Positions 21,564 through 32,156 of a stretch of 64,000 nucleotides of DNA are shown here, in pieces. Numbering within the stretch: position 1 is the stretch's first letter; each line of letters starts with the position of its first letter. Position numbers and translations under genes: made by a program. This stretch comes from Eutreptiella sp. 'Long Island Sound 2002' (lineage: Eukaryota > Euglenozoa > Euglenophyceae > Eutreptiales > Eutreptiaceae). The notes below the pieces were generated by a model. The model had not been told where the DNA came from and made no database searches. It saw only the letters and a program-made list of their open reading frames with translations. The stretch covers positions 186,024,495-186,088,494 of the forward strand of contig OZ038379.1 in assembly GCA_964036045.1 (NCBI GenBank), written 5' to 3'.

Positions 21564-22733
21564 GGGGGCGGCTCCGAAGAGGAGGACTTCGGTTTCTGGA
21601 TCCTCGTGAAAATTGGGGATCAAGTTTTTCGAGCAGTGCTTGACACCGGCGCAACACTTTCTATAGTGGCCCGGCGCCTGCTTAAGACTTTCAAGAAAAC
21701 TAAGACAGTGGCCATAAGAGTAGGGGATGGGCGTACCATCCATTCCCTGGGGGGAGTCGATGTGACTATTTGTCTTGGCGACGAAACTGTGACCCAACAC
21801 TGCAGAGTGTTGGACACCGACGCCTTTGACATCGTCATTGGTACCGACTTCCTGCGAAGAAACCCCCAGGTAAAAATGCTGTCTCTCGAGCGCCCCTATT
21901 CTCTGCACTGCGACTTTGGCAGTGGGCTCTTCTCCGTACCTTTGGAGCTGTCAGGACGAAAAGAGTCTAGGCTGCGCTACGCAGCCAAGACTAAGTATCG
22001 TACTCAAAACTACCCATTGGCCTGTCACGTTCTTGAAGCTGGACTGGCGGCCCTTCAGGTAACCCTGGATGAGATCCAGGTAGAATTGTTCGCGAGCCAA
22101 CAACAACACATCATGCAGTTGTACTGCTCAAAACATTTGAACAACGCTTTCCGTTTCTTCTGGAAAGCAATGGGCCTAGAGTATGCTAACCCTCCCTTCT
22201 CCCTGCTCGCGAAGGTTCTAACCAAAATCGCTTATGAGGGAGGAAGGGTTATCATGTGCACCCCTGACTGGGGTTGCTCAGGTGAACACGCTTATTGGCG
22301 CCGTATGCTAGACCGAATGACCGTGGGAAGAGTGCAACTCCCCGACGGTCCCATCTACGTGGCTGAGGACTCAGACACAGCTATGCCGGCCCCTGAGTGG
22401 GCCAGTTTCTTATCCATTGTCGATGGATCTCTCAATCCTGTACCCCTGTGTGATCTGGATCAGGTGCTACTGAAAGACGTCATGGCCGAAAATCGTGGCC
22501 TGACTCTTTCTGATCTCAAAAAACGATCTCTTGAGCACCTATCTGCCACACTTACAGGGTGTGAATCTCCCGATGGCTATTTGGAACCTGCAGCTGTAAA
22601 GGAGGATGCTAACGACCAAGTGTCCGAGATCGCCAGCACTATCCCTCCTGTTGATCCCAGCTGTGTTGAACTAAAACACAGTGCCTTTCTGGCCCAGCTG
22701 TTGCTGGAGGAGGTAGATCTAGAGTCAACCTGA
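21564..22733 (+). pseudogene. pol: Element D pol, part 1: protease and methylase-like domain
   Basis: In frame with gag, directly after its UAG. Residues VLDTGATLSIV (near 21640) and VIGTDFL (about 21834-21854) are the two signature strands of a retroviral-type aspartic protease, with the catalytic Asp present. Beyond it, about 22060-22375 reads VELFAS, then YANPPFSLLAKVLTKI, then GGRVIMCTPDWG and LPDGPIYV. This order (D/ELFAS, NPPF, hydrophobic strand ending in PxW) resembles the Dam-type adenine-methylase domain of DIRS retroelements, and NPPF is the catalytic motif of amino-methyltransferases. The frame ends at TGA 22731-22733 and resumes in frame. Confidence 0.75.
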
Positions 22734-24270
22734 GAACCAACTTCCCCTGTTGGGAAACCGGTGCTGCACATGCAGCATATGCACTCAGGTGAACCCGTGG
22801 CCCAGAGTCCTGATGCTCTAGCGCGGCCTACTTTTAATAACATGCCACTATCTGAGCATGACACTCAGGAACTCCGACGGCTGTTGTACCTGAAGGCCGA
22901 AGGTATTGAGCGCCAAGAACGGCTACAATACCTCAGACAGACCTGGAAATCCTCCATCTGGTCTGAGGAGGACGATGATTCCTACACGCTGCCTGACCCT
23001 GAGATACCCCTAGTGTATTCTCTGCACTATGGGCAGCAATGTCCCCCTGAGTGGGACGATGGTTCAGTACCTGCCAAAACTGCTGATCGGCAGAAAAAGA
23101 AAGAGCATGGAAAGAGCAACCTCCATGCTGAGGAGGATTTCCTGCAGAAAATCGAGAGTCTTAACCTTGACCCCCGACTGAAGAAACTGCTCCTAACCTA
23201 TGAGGAGGTGTTCGGCGCCTTGCCGCCTCCCCTTTCTTGTAAAAAACTGGTCCAGATGGACCTGAAACTGGAACCTGAATTTGAAAAGACGCGAGTGAGG
23301 CGTCGTCCCTACCCCGCTCCTCAGGAACAGGTGGAAGAAATCGAGCGCCAGATCCAGGAATGTATTGATGCTGGCCTCGTGGAAGAATATAAGAAGGGGG
23401 ACTACCCCCATCACTGCAGTCCCTGTTTCCTGGTTGCTAAACCAGGATCGACTGCCCTACGATTGGTTGTTGACTATGGTGAGGTCACCAAGAAATCCCG
23501 AAACCACTCAGGGAGTATTCCTAACATGGAAAATACCCCAGAGCGTATTGCCAAATGCCGGTACAAGACCAAAATGGACAAACGCAGTGGTTTCTCGCAG
23601 GTCGACCTAACCGCCGCAGCTCAGGAACTGCTGGCTTTTATAACCCCTAAAGGTCGTGTGTTTAAGTGGAAGGTCATGCCTTTTGGGATGGCTAATGCCC
23701 CAGCACTCTTCCAGGAATTAATGAACAAAATTCTGTACATACTGAGGCGCAGACCTCTAGTACTGGAGTTGATTTCGCGAGGTGCAGAAATGGAGGCCCA
23801 CATCGATGACGTGAGTTCGGGTACCAATACCCAAGAGGACCATGTCCTTCTCCTCCGTGAATTTTTCATTGTTTGTCAAGAAAACCATCTCCGAATCAAA
23901 CTCGAAAAATGCGGGTTCATGAAAGAGGAGATGGAGTATTTGGGTTTCGACGTGGGGTATGGCTGGTGAAAACAAGCCGCGTCTAAGATGCAGCCCCTGC
24001 AGGACATGCAGATTCGCGATGACCCTAAGAAGGGTCTACATGACGTGAGGAGTTTTGTGGGCGCCTGTAACTTCTATAGGCGTCACATCCATAATTTTAC
24101 CTACTCCTCCGCCCCCCTGACTGACCTAATCAAGAAAACTACTCCCTAGAGGTGGACCGCCAGAGAGGAGGAGTGTTTCCAGGAATTGAAGAAGAAAATT
24201 GTTTCCTCCTACTGCCTGGGAGTACCCCGCCCTAAGGGCGAGATAGTCCTGATCACTGATGCCAGTGATG
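22734..24270 (+). pseudogene. pol: Element D pol, part 2: reverse transcriptase
   Basis: The in-frame continuation of part 1; the ATG-initiated frame is 22761-23969. RT motifs in order: the fingers strand CSPCFLVAKPGSTALRLVVD, KMDKRSGFSQVDL, KWKVMPFGMANAPALFQELM, catalytic AHIDDVSSG (about 23798-23824), and the thumb LEKCGFMKEEMEYLGFDVGY. TGA at 23967-23969 replaces the second Trp of a GWW motif that survives in the 980-1316 fragment. The connection continues as VRSFVGACNFYRRHIHNF to TAG at 24147-24149, then RWTAREEECFQELKKK and the start of RNase H, ITDASDVGG, where a 1-base frameshift occurs near 24272. Confidence 0.85.
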
Positions 24271-24718
24271 TAGGGGGGCCCGAACAATCTACCAATGGCA
24301 GGAGCTAAACCCAGCTGAACTAACCCACTGCTATCATCGTACTAGCGGACTGAACCGTGATGGCTCCTTGAAGCATGACTACCCTACCAGTGACTGGCGG
24401 CTTGTGCCACTGGGACACTGGAACTGGAAACGGAACCAAGCGCATTCGAATTACAGCACCTATGACCAGGAAAGCCTGGCCGGTATGTTGGTGCTCTCGT
24501 CACAGTTCCGACTCTTGGGATCTAACCCTATTGTCTGGCTCTGTGACCAGGAACCGGTGAAGTCTTTTCAGAAGGGCGCACCACCGGAGAAAGCGAAACT
24601 AAAGCGATGGTGGACTTACGTGACCCAGTTCAGGCTGACAGTTCATCATATCCCTGGTATAAAAAACGAACTGTCTGACTATATATCGCGCACTAACTTC
24701 GAATGCGCTTATAGGTGA
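24271..24718 (+). pseudogene. pol: Element D pol, part 3: RNase H
   Basis: After the frameshift the frame reads TIYQWQELNPAELTHCYHRT, then GHWNWKRNQAHSNYSTYDQE, VWLCDQEPVKSFQKG and LTVHHIPGIKNELSDYISR. The last segment is the usual end of a Ty3/gypsy RNase H, where host-lost substrings such as HxPGxxNxxADxLSR appear; the acidic residue is retained in ELSDYISR. A long insertion between the first catalytic strand (TDASD) and the helix with the second acid (YDQESLAGM) is unusual compared with elements B and C, which read TREKETYAI-like there. Another 1-base frameshift lies near 24715. Confidence 0.75.
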
Positions 24719-25640
24719 GAGCTCTGAAGCACTCGCCACAGAGGCTTTCCAGCGTATGGATGTCCAGCTTGACCTGTCCATGCGCACTGCTGGAATCCTC
24801 CAGGGTTGGAGCCTCACCGACTATCAGTCAGAGTATAAGGAAATTCTCCAGACCCTCAGCACTGGTCTCGAACCACGTGTCATTGACGGGCACCAGTGGT
24901 ATAAAAGCAACCAGTACCTCTTCTACGAGGACCGTATTGTCGTACCTGAGGCCCGACCTGTTGGGTGCCTACAGTGGTCCCATCTCAGCTCAGGTCACAC
25001 TGGCGCTGATCGCTCAATGGACTTCTTCCGCAAGTGTTTCTACTCTAGTCTAACCCTGACTGAACCGAGGTCTCGTATGCAGACATTGTGGATGCTTGTG
25101 GCTGTCATGCCAGCAAGCAGAGCGACAGTAGGGATAGGGGACTGATTTCCAGCTTACCCATACCCTATTGTACTAACTCTCTTCTCTATGTGGATTTCAT
25201 CCACGGCCTACCTCGCTCCGGCGGCTATGATAGTTGCCTAGTGGCCACCTGTGGCCTGTCTCGCTTCACCCGTGTGTTCCCTTGCAATGAGAAAATCACA
25301 GGTGGGCAGACTGTGAAAATGTTGGTCGAACAATGGTTCGAACCCTATGGGGCACCTAAGCAGGTGCACTCTGATGAGGATGTACGCATCCGCAGTGACA
25401 CTGGGTGGTACAAACGAGTGCTGAATGCCCTCAACGTGGAGGTAACCACAGGTGTGCCCTATACCCACAGGTCTAACACTCTTTGTGAGAGACAAAACCG
25501 TGTGGTGGAACAAAACCTGAGAATCCTGATGAAACAGGAGCGTACGAAAGACGGGGTACGCCTACTGCCCTGGGCAGTGCTGACCACGAAATCTCAGAGG
25601 AACTCTTCTACGGGTTTCACCCCAGAAAGCTTTATAGTGA
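24719..25640 (+). pseudogene. pol: Element D pol, part 4: integrase, truncated
   Basis: Frame 24720 to about 25080 (SSEALATEAFQRMDVQLDL, then YLFYEDRIVVPEARP and HLSSGHTGADRSMDFFRK) carries the two His of the zinc-binding domain. After another frameshift near 25080 the frame from 25088 reads DACGCHASKQ, where the last zinc Cys of the homologue in A (KCPCRSCK) is Ser. The catalytic core follows: LLYVDFIHGLP, VHSDEDVRIRSDTGWYKRVL and LCERQNRVVEQN, giving D, D and E. Homology to A ends at STGFTPESF (about 25630); what follows is unrelated. Confidence 0.8.
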
Positions 25641-25689
25641 TTTCAACACTGTGTTTGTGCCTCTCCTGCTGCTTGCTGCTGGTGTAGGG

Positions 25690-26000
25690 TTTCCTGCTGC
25701 TTGTTTTTGAAGATGAAAATGTTTTAGTTGCTGAAATACAATCAATCCAGGATAGCCCAAGCCAGAGATAAGCAAGTAGAAGAGAATCAGGATCAAAGCA
25801 TGAAGGGCTGCAGTGTAAACAGTGAAAGATGTTAGAATATTCACAGAAACTGCAACTCAGGTCAATTCAGATTGCATATTCACAACGATAGCTGAAATGT
25901 TTTGGAAAAAGAGTTGGAAAACTGCCCCATGGTCACTCAATCTCCATAGTGCCATCTCAGGAGATGTGCACTCTTTGTTTTGGGTCCCATATGTGCTGAG
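25690..26000 (-). repeat. Diverged LTR-like block, inverted relative to D
   Basis: The minus strand shares several short exact blocks, in the same order, with 18990-19280: CCCAAAA followed by AGAGTGCACAT, CAGTTTTC, CTGCAGCCCTTC and CTACTTGCT. Spacing is similar but overall identity is low. It starts about 50 bases after integrase D breaks off, so it may be a solo LTR of a related element that inserted there. Confidence 0.4.
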
Positions 26001-26053
26001 GTGGCAGGGCCTGTGGCGATGAGGTCACTGCCATGTCACATGGGATCTTCCTA

Positions 26054-26141
26054 CTTAGCTAGGCTGACCGGGAATTGAACCCAGGACCTCTCACAAAGAG
26101 GTACCCAGCCCCCTAGGGTGCATACCACTAGGATGGCTAAG
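26054..26141 (-). repeat. tRNA-like sequence with long variable arm (SINE-like)
   Basis: On the minus strand: D-loop-like TAGTGGTATGCA, an ACCC/GGGT arm, a 6-bp variable-arm hairpin ACCTCT/AGAGGT, and a perfect T-arm CTGGG-TTCAATT-CCCGG containing the B box GGTTCAATTCC. The total of 88 nt fits a class II (Ser/Leu-type) tRNA. The 7-bp acceptor stem does not pair where it should (only CTTAGC/GCTAAG further out pairs) and the anticodon loop lacks U33, so I call it a tRNA-derived repeat, not a functional tRNA. Confidence 0.55.
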
Positions 26142-28371
26142 AATTCATGAGAAAAGATAGATAAATTCATAGGCTCTGCCCTGGATATGTCAGTTCTCAG
26201 TCAACTCAGGAAAAGATGAATTACCTCACATTGATAGGGGATTAAGGGGTCCACTCCATATCCTGCTTTAGTGTTTGGTTCCATAGGTCAAAATGTGTTA
26301 TCACCACTTTTGGTTGGGCCAATACTAAGATAGAAATGCCTGTGTGCTCAGTGCATCTCTAATACAACTAGAGTATGCCTCAAAGCATCGGAAAAGCACT
26401 TTTTCTTCTTCCCCCTGTGTGCTGTGGTGACCACCACTGTCGCACCTTCAGGAAAAAGGGATTTTTTCTTCGCCTTTCCTTGGTTTCCACATCTACTTTC
26501 AAATACCTATAGTCTCCCTCACACAGAAAAATGGACGCTCACCATGGCTCGCGTCATTTTGCTGCTTTGTTCGTGACATTTCCTACAGAAGGCTCAGCGC
26601 TCATGACGCTGCCGGGGTTCCTGTGGCTTGGTTGGGTTAGTTTGGGTGCATGCCAAAACATGTGCATGTGCATCCCTCCCTCCAAGACGCAGCGCGACAT
26701 AAACCCAACGCAAGACACAATATACACACTCGCATGGGTTCTCGTAAACCTGCTGGCGACCTGTGACCTGTCTTAGGGCGAAGGGAGTCGTTTAAGAAAT
26801 TAAATTGCCCCTTGATGGGGTCTTGGGTTCTGCTCAGTCTCCTGGCTGCTGCTTTTCGGCCCAGAAAGCGGCCTACTCAGCGACGCTTTCGCGAGATATC
26901 TGCAGAGACAGGAATGGGAGAATTATGGACGAATCCACGCAAAAGCGAAGCGACGACACCTAAATCTGTCAAATGACGGCCTAGAATTTTTCTAAGACAA
27001 CACACCTGAGCAGAATCCAGTTGTGCATCAGAAGCACATTTTTATAAAGATTGTAGTCATCTCCCGATTTTTTAAATCAAGAAATTCCTACGCATAAAAA
27101 GGCGGCGCGCAGGAGCGCCTCCTAGCGAAGCGCCGGAAAATACAGAAATAATGAGATTATAAACGTATGTCTCACGTAGACTGGAAAATGACGAGACACA
27201 CATTAATAAATAAACATACAGATTCCACCCACACTGGAAGTAAGAATCAAAAATCCAAGAATTCCAAAATCAACAAAAAGACTTCAATGAATCAGGTATA
27301 AACCACAGGTGTGCTCGTCTCGTATGCAGCATGCACATTGCTCGTCTCGTGTCTCCGTGAACGAGTCTTGTAGTAGCGCTAACAAACGATAGAGGGCTAG
27401 ATTAGAAAGATTGCAGATGATTGGAGGTAAGATCAGGGTGATTAGACATACACACAAGTGCATAGCGATGTTTTTCGCTTGCGCCTCGTTCCACGTTCCC
27501 ACTTGCTCTCTCTCTCCAGCGGTGAGTAAGGTAGGTAAGCCCAGGCGGGGCCACCCCCTGGTGGAGTTCGTGATTGCAGGTAAGATTAGAGGTTTGCCAA
27601 AGACCACTCGTCCACTCGTGCATGCTCGTGCATTCAAAGGGTAGGCCACGCGAAATGCGCACGGTAAACCTTGTTTAGGTTACCCAGGGGCTCCTCGGTA
27701 CGTTCTTTAAGAGAACCTGAGGAGTCTCTTAACGCTTGCTTGCTTGACAGGGCGTGTTTGAGGACAGTGTATTATAGGTCACACTGAGAAGCGTATAATA
27801 CGTGGAGTGTGGCTTGGTTCCTCAGCCGCAAACACCCCTTCATTGGCCTTTGCTTTACAGGTGGGCAGGTAGGGTGATTGGTGCAGCAGCATACCCTTTT
27901 TTCCTAGCCCTGCTAAACAAGGGCGCTGATCACACAAACAATTGACTGCACCTCCGCCAGGAGTGGCGAGGGCAGTTCGACTCCATCGACATCCACGCTG
28001 TGCACGCAACAAGAGCACCCCTTCCCTCCAAGCCCTAGCAGGGGAAATGCGTTGTGGCGTCCCCTGTTAGGCCACAGTTGCTTAGCAGCGCTGTCTTCTC
28101 TTGTCTTCTTCACAGGAGGGTCATTAGGACCGACGACTCTGTTCATCAACAACACCCAGTAGAGTGTGCGTGTAGGAGTGGTAGTCCTGAGTGGGGGCTT
28201 GAGCCAGTTGCAGAAGTGCTTGCCCACCAGGATGGTGCCACTGTTGGTAGGGTGTGTAGTGTAGTGGTGTCTCCTGTCCCGCGTGCTTTTCCTCTTGGGC
28301 AGGGGAGTGCGTTAGCTTTTGGCCTTTAGCAAAAATGGGCATTTCGAATGCCCTTAGCACACTTGGCCACC

Positions 28372-28383
28372 CCTCCCCTCTAG
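28372..28383 (-). promoter_or_regulatory. Polypurine tract of element A
   Basis: On the minus strand AGAGGGGAGGGG directly precedes TGGCCAAGT, the expected arrangement of plus-strand primer and 3' LTR start. It lies about 190 bases after the pol stop codon of A. The LTR would run leftwards from 28371; its end is not determinable here. Confidence 0.6.
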
Positions 28384-28569
28384 TAGGTAGGGCTTTTGCC
28401 GTCTTCCCCCAAGGATAGGCGCCAGCACAGAAATTGGGCGCCATAGGAGTGGTACCAGTACCTGACTAGGACCTTCGGTCCGACATCAGCGAAGCCCGGT
28501 CTCCGAAAGCCACGCCGGGGAGAGAAGTGAGACACACACAGACATACGTAGCACAGTTAGGGGTAAGGT

Positions 28570-29405
28570 TCAGTCCCTAGCTTTAGTCTTGGAGGCAAGC
28601 GTCTCAGCGAGCCTCAGCAACTCACCAAGGTTGTTCGGGGACAAGTAGTCAACCAGAACTGAATTTAGGCGTCCCTCAGGTAGAACAAACGCAGAGAAGG
28701 GCTCCCAGGTGGCCTCTTCGACTCCAAACCCTTTCCAGAGGGTCAGGAAGCGCCAACCCTGGCGATAGCGGTGGCGTAGGACAGACTTCACCAGGTAGAA
28801 GCCCTCCTTAGCCATCTCCTCGGCGTTCATGTCAGGGAGTTCCCCTTCAACTTCCATAGTGCCGGCAGCCCCTTGCAGGTCTAGGGCGGCGATTTCCTCG
28901 TCGTTCAGCTCCCACTCCTCCCGGGAGAGATCTTCAGGATCATAGTAGCGCTTCAGGTGTTGAGCAGCGCACACCAGGGTCCCCCCTAGACGGGGAGAAC
29001 ACCGCACGGTGATACGGTGTCCATCCACTGATAGAATCTTGTACAGCCCAAAGTATGGGTCATCGCTGGTAGAGCGTGGCCAGGCGGGTAGTCGACTGTG
29101 GTGCACCAGCACCCAGTCCCCCTCTTGGTAGGTGGCCGGTACTCGGTGCTTGTTCTTCTTGTTCCACTGACGCTCCCTCACTCTCTGGAGCATAGCCTTG
29201 GCCTTGTCCGCCTTCGCTTGTTGCTCTTGGACCCATTCACCCACAGAAGACTCGGTGTCCTCTGGATAGGGGGCATGTAGGAACCATGCCGGGCGCCCTA
29301 GGAAAAGCTCATGGGGCGAGTAGCCAGTAGCTGAACTCTCTTGGGAGTTCATCATCAAGGATATGACGGGGAGTAGTCTCACCCAGTCTCTGGTGCGTTC
29401 AGTTT
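28570..29405 (-). pseudogene. pol: Element A integrase C-terminal part with chromodomain
   Basis: Reading leftwards from 29405: TERTRDWVRLLPVISLMMNS, then SATGYSPHELFLGRPAWFLH (end of the integrase core), a linker with a coiled helix, GDWVLVHHSRLP (the beta-barrel DNA-binding region typical of Ty3/gypsy integrases), and at the end a chromodomain: FYLVKSVLRHRY, FLTLWKGFGVEEATWEPFSA, then a terminal helix. It ends at TGA (28570-28572). A chromodomain on integrase directs insertion to particular chromatin in chromoviruses. The N-terminal part of the same protein is at 47221-47911; element B separates them. This segment itself is open. Confidence 0.85.
29401..29405. other. Left target-site duplication of element B
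   Basis: AGTTT here and at 47221-47225 flank element B exactly, as a 5-bp duplication made by integrase of Ty3/gypsy elements. Removing the element and one copy restores an open integrase frame across the site. Confidence 0.9.
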
Positions 29406-31284
29406 TAAAGAAGGTCCCTACCAGGACCGGCCCCCGCTGTGCCCCTTCCGCCAGTAACCCCTGCTGATTTACTCCGGATCAACGATTGCATTCCTCAATT
29501 TTCAGGGTCCAAATCCAAAAATATAGAAAATAAAATCCTCCTTCAACCCTGAATGGCAACCAGATCCCACAAGTACAGCAATAACCCAATTCACAATCCA
29601 AATCAGGCTGCGGGCTTTCGTTCAGCACACCGGTATTCCCACGGTGGCGGGCATGTACAAGAATTGCACCAAGGAAGAAAGCCCTGAAATTGGCATCCGA
29701 ACACAAATAAGGCAAATTTGGGGACAGATGGAAACTTACACAATCACAGCCATAGACCCCTCATTCCCTGGACTCAAGACCTTCCCTTGACTCATCAACA
29801 TGATGCCCTGAACCCAGTCCAATAAGATGGTTAAATGCCATATATCAAAAGTCACTACATAAACCCCAAAAATGTGTTCACCCCCAAGCCTCTAAATCCT
29901 AGCCCAATAGGGAAGGTGGCGTGTCATGGCCTAGAGTGGCACTCAGGACCATGCCCTACCCTGACATAACCTTGGTTGGACTTGGAGTCGAATGGGCTTA
30001 GAGAAATGACTTATGAGTTTGAACTCATAACATGCCAAAAAACTGCCAATTCACACCATATTGGCCATATATCACATATATGCTCAAAATTGAAGTTACT
30101 ACTTATCCGAAGGCTCCAAGCATGCATGGAATCGAAATCTACTATTCATGGAGGATAGAGACCAAAGGCCAATGCCCATGTACATCCCCATTTTACCCTC
30201 GAAACCCTTTCGGATATGGGCGCCACGCACTGCCCAAGTCAGCCCATGATCTTGAGACCAATTCTTGAAATCCTTCGTGCGCCAAGCCAAATGGAGTACA
30301 CGATCCGGCATATGGTGGTGTTCAACTCCAAAGCATATGCTAACATGTGAACAACATACCATGGTTCGACTCTCCATAGGCTTCTTGCTGTTAGCTGACC
30401 AGGTGAGTACACAAAACGCAAAAATGAGCAAAAATTGAGGTCAAAAACATGAAAATATGACCAAATACAAAGTTGTCATGATAGTATATCTCTATGCTCA
30501 CCCATGATATCCGCTCATGATTCAATACACAAGTGATTGGAACCATTTGCGAACAATTCCCCCACTTGGATCCCCAATTGGGCGCATGGAGATACCTTCG
30601 CCACTAATATCTACATGCCCCATGAAAATGGGAGTGCACCCATGGATCTCTTTGTCAAACATACCATGAGCAATACATACGCGGTAGACTTGGTCTAGCG
30701 CTTTGAATTCCACAATTGGGACATGGGCAAAGCCCTTGTCACGTATGGCTCCCCATCTCTTCGGCCACACGAAGATATATAACATGGGCGTGAGCATATC
30801 AAGACATATACCATGCATACAACACATACCCTCAAAATATGGCTCCCTCCATGATATGCCATGTCCCTCCATTGACATAACTTCACGTTAAAAATACGTA
30901 GGAACCCAAGGAAAGTTGCTGTGAAACCCCAACACTCATGCGGCACACTCGAAAGTCGCATTAAAATATTCGGTTGCACGGTCCAAGAGTTATATATCAC
31001 TTTATACCCTCTTGACCCTTTTCCCTTGCTACACCGGGCATGTGTGCGCACCAAAGACGTTTGATGCTTCCTAAATTAACTTGAGACCAAGGCGGTTCCA
31101 GCCCAATTCTCCTTATTCTCTTTCCTCACACTCGCGCGTAGATATGGCTCTTCAAAGTGGTCCCACGATTCACTTTTGTTTCCCTTATAACTCCAAGTCA
31201 AATGGGTGGCAAGTATAAGGGAAACCTGATTCGGGCATAGGGAAAGGCGTACGACCACTCGAAGAAGTCCAACTCAAGTGCGGC

Positions 31285-31316
31285 GATGTCGAAGTCGCAA
31301 ATCCGATTTCGACATC
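31285..31316 (-). promoter_or_regulatory. Conserved LTR hairpin (element B, 3' LTR)
   Basis: GATGTCGAA and TTCGACATC form a perfect 9-bp stem. A second pairing is possible between the AATCCGA next to the stem on the transcript's 5' side and TCGGATT in the loop. The same structure is in the LTR of element C. It is about 250-280 bases downstream of the TATA-like block, so it would probably be transcribed. Confidence 0.6.
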
Positions 31317-31563
31317 GCGAAAAATTCGGATTAAAATTTCGAGTGCTTATTTAGAGAATTGCGGAAGCAACGAACCCTTTGCTGATGGAATCTGACCCTT
31401 CAACGGAATATCCGCCAAAATATCTGGAAATAACAGTTAACCAATCGGTTAACGCAAAATCGCGAGCCAACTGACAGTCGCCGATACATTGACTATCAGA
31501 ACGAAAGGCTGAAAAATCACGGAAACATTATGATAAAAAAACCCTGTTGATTCCTGATATTCC

Positions 31564-31575
31564 GATATATAAATC
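31564..31575 (-). promoter_or_regulatory. TATA-like promoter block (element B, 3' LTR)
   Basis: Minus strand GATTTATATATC, followed by GAATATCAGGAATCAACAGG. The same 12-mer and following block are found in the LTR of C although the rest of the LTR has diverged, as expected for a core promoter. Confidence 0.5.
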
Positions 31576-31762
31576 TCCGCTGGCGGCGCCTCGGTACTAA
31601 ATGTTGCCGCTCATAGCCGCAATGACCAAACCTATCACACTATCACATCGGGTTAGGTCAGGTGGGTGGGAGAGTATGATATCAGCCAATGGCGGCTTGC
31701 TGGCACATAGATACACACCCCAAGTGACCCCAAGATGGCCACGGGGGTCCGAACCGGCTTCA

Positions 31763-31773
31763 CCCCCCTTCTC
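31763..31773 (-). promoter_or_regulatory. Polypurine tract of element B
   Basis: Minus strand GAGAAGGGGGG lies immediately before the TGAAGCC start of the 3' LTR, the position of the plus-strand primer. Confidence 0.85.
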
Positions 31774-32156
31774 AGAGCGTTGTATCCGCTCGGAAACCAA
31801 TGAAGAGAGGACGGGAGGACCCCAATTGGCTCCAACCCCCCCCCTCCATGTCCCAAGGACACATGGAGGCCCCACACACGTCGTAGGCGTCCCCCATGCC
31901 CCAAGGGAGGGGTGAGGACACTGATAATCAGCGCCCTACGCCATATCCGGTCTCCTCTTGATCTACAACATGGACCAAGGGGATCAAAGATAGAAAAACG
32001 TCGTCGGTCGACCTAAATAAGTGTACCACAATGCAATATATATGTGGAGATCGAGTGAAGGGGGTATATGGCCAATGAAGGCCGAAAAATCCCCGGATGA
32101 ACGCCCTCACTTGTCTCCCCATTCACAGAAACAAACAAAATGCCAAGGGGGATCCA
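31774..32156 (-). other. 3' untranslated part of element B
   Basis: About 380 bases between the pol stop codon and the polypurine tract. I see no coding signal or repeat in it. Confidence 0.6.

Larger units (their letters stand above)
18936..25640 (+). mobile_element. Element D: decayed Ty3/gypsy-type LTR retrotransposon
   Basis: Order on the plus strand: putative LTR, primer site, Gag, protease, Dam/DIRS-methylase-like domain, RT, RNase H, integrase. Integrase stops resembling its homologue (element A) at about 25640, so the integrase C-terminus, any chromodomain and the 3' LTR are missing. Gag through RT are all in one frame but interrupted by five stop codons, and there are at least three frameshifts further on. 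Closest relatives in this window are element A and the fragment at 980-1316. Confidence 0.85.
25641..28371. other. Non-coding region between D and A
   Basis: No gene is recognisable. It contains an LTR-like block related to the LTR of D but inverted (25690-26000) and a tRNA-like repeat (26054-26141), and its right end must contain the 3' LTR of element A, whose outer end I cannot place. The frame at 26531-26776 has no family signature. Confidence 0.45.
29406..31762 (-). repeat. 3' LTR of element B
   Basis: 2357 bp, collinear with 44864-47220 without net length change. On the minus strand it starts TGAAGCCGGTTCGG and ends CCTTCTTTA, so it has the TG start but TA rather than CA at the end. It contains the TATA-like block and hairpin listed separately. 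The short frames predicted inside are found in both LTR copies and show no protein-family signal. Confidence 0.95.

Noticed and set aside
19851-24149. Alternative genetic code with UGA or UAG read as Trp
   Set aside because: Ordinary frames here (the LRR frame, pol of B) use TGG for Trp and end at TGA or TAG. The stops are limited to decayed elements, so mutation is simpler.
29406-31762. Short protein-coding genes inside the 2357-bp LTRs (frames of 60-120 codons)
   Set aside because: They recur in both LTR copies, overlap on both strands and have no domain; LTRs of this length often contain chance frames.
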